Shown: positions 51,833 to 64,000 of the stretch, in pieces
Layout of the letters: every line of letters starts with the position of its first letter
Numbering within the stretch: position 1 is the stretch's first letter
DNA from: Litomosoides sigmodontis
Lineage: Eukaryota > Nematoda > Chromadorea > Rhabditida > Onchocercidae
Reading direction: 5' to 3'
DNA: 64,000 bases
Assembly: GCA_963070105.1 (NCBI GenBank)
Contig: OY718803.1
Coordinates: 4,632,507-4,696,506, forward strand
The notes under the pieces: model-generated
The model's input: the letters and a program-made list of their open reading frames with translations, nothing else
Told to the model about the DNA's origin: nothing
The model's database searches: none
Program-made: the position numbers and the translations under genes

Positions 51833-51911
51833 ATCAAAACAATAACAATGATAAAATGATTATCAAAACAATAACAATGATAAAATGATTATCAAAACAA
51901 TAACAATGATA
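51830..51911. repeat. Tandem repeat, 29-bp unit, 2.8 copies
   Basis: Units start at 51830, 51859 and 51888, each beginning ATTATCAAAACAATAACAAT. The copies are identical, which suggests recent expansion. It abuts the inverted repeat. Confidence 0.95.
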
Positions 51912-53118
51912 GCACATGAATGACCGTCTTCTTCACCTGTTGGGGCGTTGTTGGCATGAAAAATCGCTTTGCTACCGACGCTGCATATCAACGACGCTAG
52001 ACGTTATGGTAAATACAAGCGTCGTTGTATTGCATTTTACGGTTTCATTCCGTACGTCAATCCGAGAGTAGTTCTCACGATGCCAAGTGCCAACCAAGAA
52101 AGCGATGAAATGCTTCTTAAATCTTAGAAGTAGGAATTTCTAATTGGAAGCTTTAGGCTACCGCATTCAGTTCTGAGTTGTTACTCTTTGCGATACTACT
52201 CCCTTTGTAGGGTAAAGGGAAACTGGAGAGTTTAGAGTAAAGTTAAATAAATTATAGGGGCGGAAGCTATTTCAACTGACCTTAGAAGAAGTTGATCAGT
52301 TGATCGTACAGAAATAGCATTTTGGAAAAAGTAATGCAACTTAGATGTGCATTTTTGTATTTTTTTTAGTGCACAACTTAGTGCATTTTTTTTCAACCAA
52401 ATTATTACCGAACGATAGCAAAACGGAAAGGGCCGGCCAAAAGTCATGAAGCCGAAAAGAAATGAAAACTTTTCCTGGGAGGAAAAATGCAGGAAAATAA
52501 CTCACCTAAACGTGAATAACAGGCTTGTTTCGAAATGCACACATCGAATTCGATGACTTAAGTTGGAATCTGTAAAGTTACTATCAGTTTTCTCAGCTCT
52601 CATAGTGGTGGAAAGGAAAGTAGGAGAAGATCGGCTTAAAAGTGAGAAGCTCAAGTGGAAGAAGTTCAAGAAGTTGCGCAAAAACTCTGCAATGAGCCAT
52701 AAAGAAAATGATCGACGAAAAGCTACGGGTGAAATTGCGCTATGCTGCTCGGAAATCAAAGGCTGATTTTGCTTTTTTTTAATTCAAAATCACCTTTGAT
52801 GCATAAATTATTAGCAACATGTACCACTACCCTAGCAATTCTCGTTTAAGCAAATAAAACTAAACAAAGTGATGAAAGATCACTTGATGTATGAGCGATA
52901 AGCAGAGCTTTTCTGGAATCTGTCCAATCCGTTAGTTCTTCTTTTCATTTACACAGAAGGCAAGAGTAAAACTAGCCAAAATTTATTTCGCTCTAACTTG
53001 GTTTTCGCTTTCTTGAAGTACATTCATGTTATAATGTAACATTCGAAGCACAAAAGTCTCAAGTACTAAATTTGATATTATTTTGATAATTGCTTGACCG
53101 ATTCACTTTCTCTTACAG

Positions 53119-54947
53119 GCAGGCGGACGCTAAAGCAATATTTGTTCAACAAAACAAAGACCGTTAAGGTTCACTGTCACCATCGTCTGACCATTCTCTT
53201 GCTTACCAATAATCGGAACTGTGCAATGAAATGGCAACTTTCGGATGGCTAATTACAATTAACACTATTTTGGTAGCAAACAACTGTTGCAAACTTCAAA
53301 TTTTGTTTTATGATATAAGTGAATTAGAGCATGAAGTTTGCACCGTAAAGAATCACTTTCAAACTATAATTTCTAATTCTTCGTTAACTCAGCCAGTGCG
53401 GAAAAATTAAAGGCGGAACTAGCCAGTGCATTTCAAGTTAAGCCAAGTCAAATAATGAAAGCAATGGAAGCTATCGATTTTGATGCAGACAATCAGAACA
53501 ATCAGGTTTTAACACAAGGCATTAAACTGATCCTTTAATCTTTGCAGAATCGACAAATATCTAAACTGAAGTCCGGAATGAAAGAAAGATTTTACTGCTT
53601 GTTAGCTTTTTTTTCTTTTGATTTTGAATGCAAAGAAAAAACTACAAAAATTACTTCCAATATGAGTTGGAATAAGCATAACATGCAAATACGACGTAGA
53701 ATGAATTGAGTTTTGAAAAAATTAGAACAATTCTGTAAATCACACAACCTTTTCCACATGTCGAGGTATGAGACTAAGGAAGAAAGTCAGAACAAAGACT
53801 TGTATAAACAACTACACCATCGAAGCAACAACAGTTACTTTCAACTTAGCAGGTCGAAATGACAGGTTGATAGGCACAGCAACAGGAAACAATAGATTAT
53901 TGAATATTAAAGCGAAATACTTTTCGATTCAATTATGCAAATTTGCTATTTCTGGAAGATTTCTGGCACAAATAAGACTGCAAGTTTGCAAAGAATAATG
54001 ATGACAGCTAAATACTAAATGAACGGAACTTGGATAAGTGCCATAATTCGTAAGCAGGATATAGAAATTCCACTTTAAAATTGAAAATTATAATATGGAT
54101 AACATTTATGAAGGAAGACCGTCATAAACTGCTCAAAATATAATAAACAGATTGAGAGATTTTAGAAGATTTCAAGTTTTAAGAAACTTCAAAAAATTTT
54201 ACACCTTAGAAAACTTTACGGAACCACAAACCTGTTTTAATTGTTCATGTAATTTATCATTAAAAAATTTTCTTCTACTGCTTCTACATCACAATTTTTT
54301 TCAACTCTCGATTTTGGTTTGATTGAAATTTGGTCTTTCTGTTTTGTCCTTTTCATTCTTTGTTAAGAAAAGGGAATAATGGTTTCACGAGGAAATAAAA
54401 AATCGTAAAGAACTGATGATAGGAAAATGTGACATTCATTTTTCAATTCTCCGTTTTGAAAACATTCAACACGTATTTAAATGAACCTTCGAGATTGTGT
54501 AAAATTTAATGATCAGATAATTCGTTGGTGATGTTAACATTCAAAAGAAGAATAGTCAAATAGCATTGGACTGGGTACAATCAAGAAATGGAAGAGTTCC
54601 ACATTTGAAAATATGGCAGTATGATAGAGGTTTCGAAGATGCAAGTGCACAATCAGTAAGAAGAAATTCCGACATGTTTTTGACCGAATGATCAATTCAC
54701 CAAACATGGAACATAAGTAAAATTCAAAACGTAGTACACAAATTTATATAAATCGACTGCTACTGCGGGAATGAAGTACCTTCTTGAAGTATTACACCCC
54801 TTTATTTTGCACTCAGTTAGTACTCGCGTTGAATCACCTATGATAACAACTGTTTTTGCGACACCTGAAATGCTGTCAAGTGATACTGACGGTGACTGTT
54901 ATAGAATGTTATATTTGGAATTACAAAGATTAGCACGGAATCATTAA
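53119..54947 (+). CDS. Unrecognised multi-exon gene between the two MPC2 copies (partial)
   Basis: Four coding-like exons on the plus strand: 53119..53162 (QADAKAIFVQQNKD), 53393..53505 (SAEKLKAELASAFQVKPSQI and KAMEAIDFDADNQNNQ), 54548..about 54645 (NSQIALDWVQSRNGRVPHLK and WQYDRGFEDA) and 54817..54947 (STRVESPMITTVFATPEM, then LYLELQRLARNH and TAA). The first three joints agree in phase. The third joint needs donor A|GTGCAC; the better donor at 54656 would break the last frame, so another exon may exist. The upstream start is not found. Exon 2 looks helical and the last is hydrophilic. I recognise no family, and no function is proposed. Confidence 0.5.
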
Positions 54948-55025
54948 ATCTAAAATTGATCATTGATGAGATCTGTTAAAACGATAAAACTATAAACTCA
55001 TTCCTCAAAACGAAAGAAAATAAAA

Positions 55026-56033
55026 CTAAAAACAAACACTGTGTCTTCTTTTCCTCAACAGTTGGTAGAAGCCCGTTAAACTGACGAAGAAATTAACGCT
55101 CGCTAAGTTATAGTTAATTGGCCGAATAACAAAGCTATAGCGCGTCCATATCATTCCGGTCACAAATAATGCTGTGTTCTGTAACGCAAATCGTTAAATT
55201 TCATAAAAAAGAGACAATACTTTTACTGGCAATTTTTAATCTTTGAGAAAAAAATCGACTGAAAACAGAAGCGCTGTTTGTGACGACTGAAGAAGTTAGC
55301 ATCAGCAGGCTGACGTCGCTATCGAGAGACTTCGAGCATTGGAGGAATGAGAAAGAGAAGGAACAGAGATTTAGCAGTTGGCGTGCAGTAGGGAAACAAT
55401 GAAGGACTGAACCTGATAAGTGCTAATTTTCTCCGCTGGCCTTCTCAAATCGGAGATGCCAGCTATCACCAAGCACCACTTAAATGTTGGTGCCCAAAAA
55501 AATATCGTCTTAGGGCCTGCTTCATGATTCCAGAAAACTTTGGCAAATGGTGGCAACCACGGGTAAAAAACCTGCAAAAGTCAAGGCATTTTATTTTGCT
55601 CATCAACAATCAAATACTCCATTAAATTATAAAAAATTTGCAGCTATTTACCTTATCAATGCTCATAGTACTTCGAGCTGACTTTAAAATAACAGGGCAG
55701 CTACTTCTAATGGAATTGAAATTTTAAAAAAGTAATTTAAACAAAAACTTCATTTGCAATGGTTCACATACAATTTCTTCAGGCTATATTATTGAGTAAA
55801 CAATCCATAATTGTAAATTTCATTACAATTTGTAGGTTCTATAAATTTAACTTATTCTTTATCACAAATTCGGTTACATATTTTCTGTTTATGAGTTATT
55901 GGTAGAATTCGTCAATATCCTGTACTCTGTGATTGACCTGTCTAACAGATAGCTTCCCATTCAAGTATCATTAAATTTTATTTGTAACCTTATCACCAAT
56001 GTGACATAAAGCTCGATAGAGTGATGAAAGCAT
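55026..56033 (-). CDS. MPC2: Mitochondrial pyruvate carrier subunit 2, copy 2
   Basis: Three exons, 118 residues: 55989..56033, 55413..55571, 55026..55178. It starts MLSSLYRALCHIGDK, like the family's YHRLLDKVE start, then VFYPWLPPFAKVFWNHEAG, PKTIFFWAPTFKWCLVIAGI, SDLRRPAEKISTYQ, and NTALFVTGMIWTRYSF, VIRPINYNLASVNFF. All joints are phase 0. Where copy 1 has a donor and a further exon, copy 2 reads on to LLRKRRHSVCF and a stop, giving a basic C-terminus. It is in the same orientation as copy 1, about 5 kb away, so a tandem duplication. The two differ at many residues, so the duplication is not recent. Both keep WTRYSF and PINYNLAS. Confidence 0.93.
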
Positions 56034-59000
56034 GCTCTTTCTCGGGAAAGTAATTAAAGTCGATTTCACAATCAATATTAAACCAATCTGAAAAATTAAT
56101 TCTTTAATGAAGTAAAACGAAAATAACATCTTCGAAAATTGGATGTACACGCATAAACAACGTCTCAACAAATTCTCGTAAAAAAAAACAAGGTTGTGTG
56201 CATATGAAAGCTCTTCTAACAACCTGTGCTAGTGCACTTCATTTCATTTTACACCACCCAATCTTGAAGAGATCAAAATAACTCATTTTCAACCAAGTAA
56301 ATATGTTGTTTTGAAACAAGCGATTAAGTAATGTTCTCGCGCACATGAAATGGTATCTGATTGATTCAAACAAAAGATTAGCGGCTACTGAGTTACTCCC
56401 ATTATTGTGAATACCTAATCCTTCCGAATACATTCAACAATGATACTAATTTTTAATGGTTGTTTCTATATGAACAGCAATTAAACTGGTGAATTAAGAT
56501 TGGTAAAGAATTACAAAATGGGAAGGAAAATGAAATTTAGCACGGTTAAATCTGAAACAGTTTAAAATGATCGAAAATCAGCCGTGCTTTTATTTTGAAA
56601 CAGCAGCACACTACAGGGCAGGTGGGAAATCACACGGTAAATGATCTGTGTGTTGCTGGAGAGACAAGCATCTTCTTTCAAAAAAACATGCCTTTTCTCC
56701 GAACATCCTTCACACCCCAAAAATGCAGAGATTTAGTAGATTAAAGAATATTTTTTCAAAGCCCATTCTCTTCTCTTTTGAAAGGACATTTTTCACCTGA
56801 GGTGCGGAAATATTTTTGAAAAAATTCCAGTGCAAAAGTTAAACTGGTGAATTAAAATTGTGCAGTTATAAATGAAAAGTGCATCAAACATTCATATACG
56901 TAAAAAAGTTACTTCAAATATTAGTTATATGAATAATATAATTCTGACAATTATCAAATTTGCACGGTCAAATCTCTTACATTCGAGTCTAAAACTTATA
57001 TTACTACGCGAAATCAGCACCTATCATCATCTCTCATTTTTTTGCTTATCACTCACTGTTGAACAAATATAAATTGCTTGCAATTCTCAGAAGAAAGTTC
57101 GTCACATACAAAATTATGCAGAGAAAGGAACGAATGCTAATTTTTATTGTTCACACAGTTTTCATTTATATAAAAAGTACCCAATAGCTGAAGCAGATAA
57201 AAAATTAGTGGAAAGAAAGTATCGCACGAAAAAGCACCAATATTATATCCTCCGATATAATTTAATCCATATGCAAAATAATGAATCGCTTATGAAATAA
57301 TCATCAACGAGCTAAAATCTAAAAATTCAGCATCTAATGAGAACTCTAGTAATAGTCACAACAATTTGATTTATTAGAACAGTTCCTTCGTAGTCTACTG
57401 GAATTTTTTCTGTTGCAATACTTGCAGCATCGTGATTTCGTGATTAAGTACTGGTTTGAACTGATTCGATATTTTCGTCGGAAAGAAATGTTTGATATTT
57501 GGAAACAAAAAATTTTTTTTTTATAAGGCCATATAAAAGATCAAACTACTAGATATTCACAACTCACGAGTAGCTACATAATGCATGTCGGACACAGAAA
57601 AAAACATGTCTCCGAGGAAACTTCCTGTCATGTAACTATTCCTTTCAGCTCTGCCTCCTGAGTACTGGTTTAGCTAGTACATGTGAATTTATATAAATAT
57701 TTCACTGCAACTTTTACTTTCAAACGTACTAATTGTAACAGCTATCTCGACCGCCGTAATTAGTATAGCATGCTGAGGTCACTTAAAATATAAAACTTTC
57801 CCCGAACTAAACGGAATTTTCCTACAACTTAACTTTAAAAAAAAATTTAACAAGCACAAGGTTATGGTCACAACAATACACCATTGTCCACATTTTCAAG
57901 GGAATTAATCACATCGTCAAGGTTTTGCTGCAGAAGACAAAAACGAGTCTCGACTTTAAGACTGGATGCTCTAGTTTGATTAAGAGAAACGTTAAACATC
58001 TGTGAGGTAGCAGATTTCATCACGATACAAAAAATATCAGTTACACGTTTTGCTGCGGTGACCAAAGAGGTGTAACGTTTAATGAAATTTCATAAACCCA
58101 TAGTTTTGAAGTAGTGCACGGCAAATATTCAAGTCATTAGTAACAACAATAGCTAAGAGTTTTTTACACAAAATCGCAAAGAAAGTTTGAGAAATGTTCA
58201 GTGAACTCATCAGTCTGACTGATCTTATGTTCCTTCAAATCTACTGAAAAATTATGCTCGCGCGTGCTTCATGTTACAAATTTTTCGTGCACATTTAGTA
58301 TTTTTGCAACTAGTTTTACGAAGTCTACTTCATTCTTCATGAAAACTAAGAAGCAATGATAAACTGCTTATTTCATCATTTTTGAAGCTTTTTCTGTTCT
58401 TTGTGAGATCATATGACAAAAAACATTGACTAGACGCGAATAATTCAAACGAATAGTAAAACAGCAAGGCCGTTGTTTATCTCCATTATTTGGATCCATA
58501 CTAGAGAACCTAGCCAGTGGAAACTGTTATCATATTTTACGCACTTTATAACTAAGCCCACATCGTTACCCCCCAAACATTCATATTTACTCGATTCCAT
58601 AATTTTTTAAAGAGTAAATAAATATATCCTACCAACATCGAACTGTAAGATAGGACAGAATTTTCCTTTTGATGATGGAATTTTTGCCGACCACTTTACC
58701 CGTCGTTACAATCCATTATATTTAGTGGTGATTCATTATGACACAAATTCCAATTTTATAACTTTTCCACGAAACCTTACTACCGCTGTAGCGAAGCATT
58801 CTTGTTTGCCAGTAGATTAGTGATTGTCAGTTCATTCATTGCTGAAAAATGCAAAAAACACATTAATTCCCAAACTTCAGTTTGTTTGAGCTGGAAATTC
58901 AATAAAGTCAGAAATCAATAACCAAGAAGGATCCTGTACTAAGAAAAGTTTACATACAACAGAAATATTCATTTTATACACATATGAATAGCACTAGAAA

Positions 59001-59700
59001 GAACAAAATAAAAACAACACATACATGTATATATTCAGAAAGAATTGGACTCTAAAGTAAAAGGGATATTTTAATTAAAAAGCTGAAACATAAAAAAACG
59101 ATTACGAATAAGAAGTTTGTGATAAATCCAACTCGAAACTCTAATAAATGGAAGGATAGGAGCCAATTATATTCATGAAGTTCGGAAGAACACATCAAAG
59201 ACTAATAGCACGGGGAAAAAAATGAAACACATCATAGAATACGCTAAATTTATGACAGCATGACAATAAAAGTACGCTGCTCCGATGAAAATCGCGTTAG
59301 CACAATGAAACAAGGGTGAAAAAAGGGCAATTTTGGCTCAGGTTAAAATCACAACTCGCTTCAAAGGATCACCGCAATTATGTATAAAAACGTACAAAAG
59401 AAGCAAAAAATGCAAGTCTGGAACCCAACTATATGAAAAATACAGATCAAAGCCTCCTCACTTCCTCATCTTCTATATCACAAGGGCGTTAGAATTTCGT
59501 TTTAAAAAGTACTTTAGGACAGCATGTTTTGAAGGATGGCATGTTTGGATATAATAATCTCACAAGTTCTTTTAGAAACTATTGTGAAATGGACAGACAA
59601 GTAAATAAATATGACTAGAAACTTAAATCCAATTGAATATTTCTTTTTGATTCACAGAGAAGGATTACACAACATGTAATAGAGCTTGCTTGATTAAATT
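56034..59700. other. Gene-poor intergenic stretch
   Basis: No recognisable gene apart from one weak small frame at 57868..58065. Very AT-rich with scattered A runs. No transposon signature seen. Confidence 0.45.
57868..58065 (-). CDS. Possible small coiled-coil protein or terminal exon
   Basis: A 65-codon frame contains ASSLKVETRFCLLQQNLDDV then INSLENVDNG, a helical heptad-like pattern, ending in a stop. A CTCACAG acceptor lies directly before an internal ATG, so the coding part may be only MFNVSLNQTRASS onwards. It resembles small coiled-coil subunits of lysosome-related complexes only in general character. No partner exon found. Confidence 0.25.
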   Translation of the reverse strand: MVTAAKRVTDIFCIVMKSATSQMFNVSLNQTRASSLKVETRFCLLQQNLDDVINSLENVDNGVLL

Positions 59701-61789
<2,089 letters not shown>

Positions 61790-61794
61790 CCGCA

Positions 61795-61803
61795 CTGAAA
61801 ACT
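61795..61803 (-). promoter_or_regulatory. Probable spliced-leader acceptor of RAB2
   Basis: On the minus strand TTAGTTTTCAG ends five bases before the RAB2 ATG. Too close for an ordinary 5' UTR exon, fitting trans-splicing. Confidence 0.55.
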
Positions 61804-62995
61804 AACAATCTGTAAAACCACAAATTTTCAGTCGCTTTTTTAATAAGTAACAAAATTTTTATAAACAATTTACGTCATCTTTGACTCAATAATTTCAACA
61901 TGAAATCGGCCTACAAAAACATAGCGAAGCGCAGAAATGAGCACACGTACTCTCCCCTACATACAACTACTTCAAGACAAAGCAGGACAGCTTAACCGAG
62001 CCTTACGCACCAAAAATCTCATCCCAACATTTCCCAAAAGCTAGCAAAAAGCTCATGAACAAGCAACCGTAACACCCAGCATCGATTAACAACCATCATA
62101 AAATACCGTGTAAAAGAAATTCGTGTCACGAATAATTAAGCAGATAACAGCTCAATATCGCTGGCATCACAAGAGTAGAAGATGGAATTTACCCTGACGT
62201 GCCGCATGAAGGAAGAATTTGAAACATTTGGATGTCGAAGATGTTCACATAAAGAGTAGTGAAGTACTACGGCTTTAGTCAGAAAGCATTAACACTAAAT
62301 AGACGGATATTGTAGATGCACCCGAGGTGCTTAGATTTGTCCCGAGACTTCCAGGAACACCTTCATGAGGTCTTCTCGGAACAACCGTAAAAGAAACAAG
62401 TATTTTCAATTATTAAAACAACATGCAAATTTTCTTGCTGGAAATATAATACCATGGAGAAGAGACTAAGGTCATTTTCACACATTTTCATCTGTCGCAA
62501 CGCTGTTTGAATGACGCGATCGTCTGCGAGAGGTGCACGTGAGAAGGAGGCAGTTTTGAAGGAAAGAGAAAAAGGTTCAACGTAACGTTGCCATTTCACC
62601 GTGAAAAGTCGGAAGTTGGTTGGTTGAAATCTGAACGAACTATTCTTTCCCTCCTCGCATCAATTTTATTCTTTCAGAGGAAAAAGTTGGAAGTAAAAAA
62701 AGGTTGTGGCTGAGTAGCAGTGGTGATGAAGGGGAAAGGCAGCAGCAAGTACCAGCTTCGGAAACGAAAGTGGAAGAAAGAACAAACGCGAAGGAAGAAA
62801 CAGTAAGCACTGCCGCCATCGGTGCAAGCAGTGCTGCCGTCGACGTGTACGACATTTTCTTCTTGCAGTATTGCACGGTGAATTGCTGTAGGAGTGAATG
62901 AAGTGTAAATCTGAGTTAGTGCAGTAGTACCAATGCCATCCAGGAAAGTGGGATCGGCAGTTGCTCTAAATTAAGTTGCCTACGAGAGAGACGTG
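61804..62995. other. Divergent upstream region of RAB2 and the Na,K-ATPase beta gene
   Basis: Less AT-rich from about 62500 on. Open frames of 65-78 codons at 62640-62901 overlap on both strands and look like 5' UTR sequence. No named motif seen. Confidence 0.45.
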
Positions 62996-63988
62996 ATGCT
63001 GAACGTGGACCTACCTCAATGGGTTAAAAGCAATTTCGGTGAATTTAGATCTGCAGGCTCACTGCACGACTCACATGCTGAACATGGACATAATGAGCCA
63101 AAAGTAACAGATTTCATCAAGTCTATTGCGACATTCATCTACCGTCACGGTTACGTGTGCAATCGTACGATAAGCGCATGGAGTACGTTGCACTGATAGC
63201 TTTTCGAATTTACTCTCACAGCTTTTAAAGAGTGTGCGAGAAGCAAACAGAACAAATGGAAGCAGTAGAAACAAGTTGAATTGAAGCTGAAAGTGGAAAG
63301 CTTTAATAACAGCGGTACTGATAATGGCAGGATTTAGTGATAACGATCGCATACTTATCGTGCATATACATCTCGCTTGCGTTGCTAGTGACTGCGGCTA
63401 TCTACGTAATGTTGTACAGCACGCCAGACGCACCTGTCTACTACGGTGCGACCACTTTCATTGGTGGTGTGCCAGGTATTCCATTACCAACGACGAACTT
63501 TCTTCGAAATGTCTGTAAATGGTTCACTGGTATTTTAAGAAAAAAACTGTGAAGCTACTCGATGATTACGATTATTTGCTATTGTTACTAAGTGTGCTTT
63601 AAACCTGAAATATGCATTATCTTTTCAAGTTGGTACTTTACGCAGGAATTGGGTTCGAACCTCGAAAGAGGAGCATGAGAAAAGAACAAAATATTTTCAA
63701 GTGGAATACTAATGATCCGAGATCATATGCTTTCTATACACAAAGGCTGCGCAGAATTCTGTACCGTAAGTTATTGCGATAAATAAATTTAGAGAGCTTT
63801 CATGCCCTGTCTATCATCTCAGCAATTTTAGAATACTCAAAGATGGAAAAGATGCCAAGTAAATTCAAAATGGATTGTGAGAGAACAACCGTGGCACACG
63901 TAGGTGGAAAACCAGTAAAACACTTTTGCAAAACAGACGTAGCTAACGCAGACGAGAATTACGGTTACGGTGCTTGTGCTCTAAAAAA
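62996..63988 (+). CDS. Na+/K+-ATPase beta subunit, 5' part (runs off the window)
   Basis: Type II membrane glycoprotein that folds and delivers the pump's alpha subunit. Exons: 62996..63182, 63338..63475, 63646..about 63760, 63833..63988, with more to the right. The cytosolic part has KVTDFIKSIATFIYRHG then NRTISAW, matching the family's FLYN...GRT..SW. The single membrane helix is TIAYLSCIYISLALLVTAAI followed by YVMLYS. The ectodomain begins GGVPGIGFEPRKRS, FKWNTNDPRSYAFYTQRLRR (family KWN..D..SY..Y...L) and a Cys region with ENYGYGACALKK (family YGY...PC). Exons 1 and 2 join through acceptor TTTAG|TG. The exon 3-4 joint is uncertain: the strong donor GTAAGT at 63766 is out of phase with exon 4, while a weak GTACCG donor at 63761 fits. 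Which beta paralogue cannot be told. Confidence 0.85.
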
Positions 63989-64000
63989 GTAACTTTTTCA

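Larger units (their letters stand above)
51034..53118. other. Intergenic with inverted and tandem repeats
   Basis: Upstream region of MPC2 copy 1, which may contain its missing first exon. Holds the inverted repeat and the 29-bp tandem repeat listed separately. Plus-strand open frames of 63 and 94 codons (51269..51460 and 51518..51802) have no recognised family; the second contains the left arm of the inverted repeat. Confidence 0.45.

Noticed and set aside
63640..63672. GGTTCGAACC, like the T-arm of a tRNA
   Set aside because: No A box, D arm, anticodon stem or acceptor pairing in the preceding 60 bases; the sequence is in a firm Na,K-ATPase beta exon.

Overview
The window is nuclear DNA of a nematode. 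It is AT-rich, its genes are split by many short introns with TTTCAG-type acceptors, and several genes have such an acceptor 5-20 bases before the start codon, as expected for spliced-leader trans-splicing. Gene content (tandem-repeat galectin, Mn superoxide dismutase, a Na,K-ATPase beta subunit of nematode type) fits this. A spirurid or filarial-like worm is my best guess, but the window alone does not settle it. No bacterial-type operon, transposase gene, tRNA, rRNA or CRISPR array was seen.

Layout. 0-5 kb: the 3' part of an SDR oxidoreductase (+, with a frame break), tail-to-tail with pterin-carbinolamine dehydratase (-), then the ESCRT-III protein CHMP2B (-). 6.5-8 kb: nuclear poly(A)-binding protein PABPN1 (+). 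11-16 kb: the WD40 ubiquitin-ligase adaptor DCAF11/WDR-23 (-). 17-19 kb: Mn superoxide dismutase (+). 20-23 kb: NELF-C/D (-). 24-26 kb: NIPP1 (-). 27-29 kb: cytosolic 5'-nucleotidase III (-). 30-32.6 kb: U2AF35 (+). 34-35.5 kb: a decayed 5'-nucleotidase III copy (+). 37-43 kb: a tandem-repeat galectin with a 3.6 kb intron (+). 48-49.4 kb: MPHOSPH6 (-). 50.3-56 kb: two mitochondrial pyruvate carrier MPC2 genes (-) with an unrecognised multi-exon gene (+) between them. 59.7-61.8 kb: RAB2 (-). 63-64 kb: the 5' half of a Na,K-ATPase beta gene (+), running off the right edge.

There is no evident common pathway, though RNA-processing and transcription factors are frequent (PABPN1, NELF-C/D, NIPP1, U2AF35, MPHOSPH6). 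DCAF11/WDR-23 (SKN-1/Nrf pathway) and SOD2 stand head to head, which may be coincidence.

Main points for follow-up: (1) four of about 80 introns placed here need a GC rather than GT donor; (2) an essentially complete NELF-C/D, a subunit of a complex reported absent from C. elegans; (3) a galectin whose first sugar-binding domain has lost most HxNPR residues; (4) a tandem MPC2 pair enclosing an uncharacterised gene, with inverted repeats nearby; (5) a second, decayed 5'-nucleotidase gene. Exon limits were placed by hand from splice signals, phase agreement and remembered family alignments; no search or transcript data were available.
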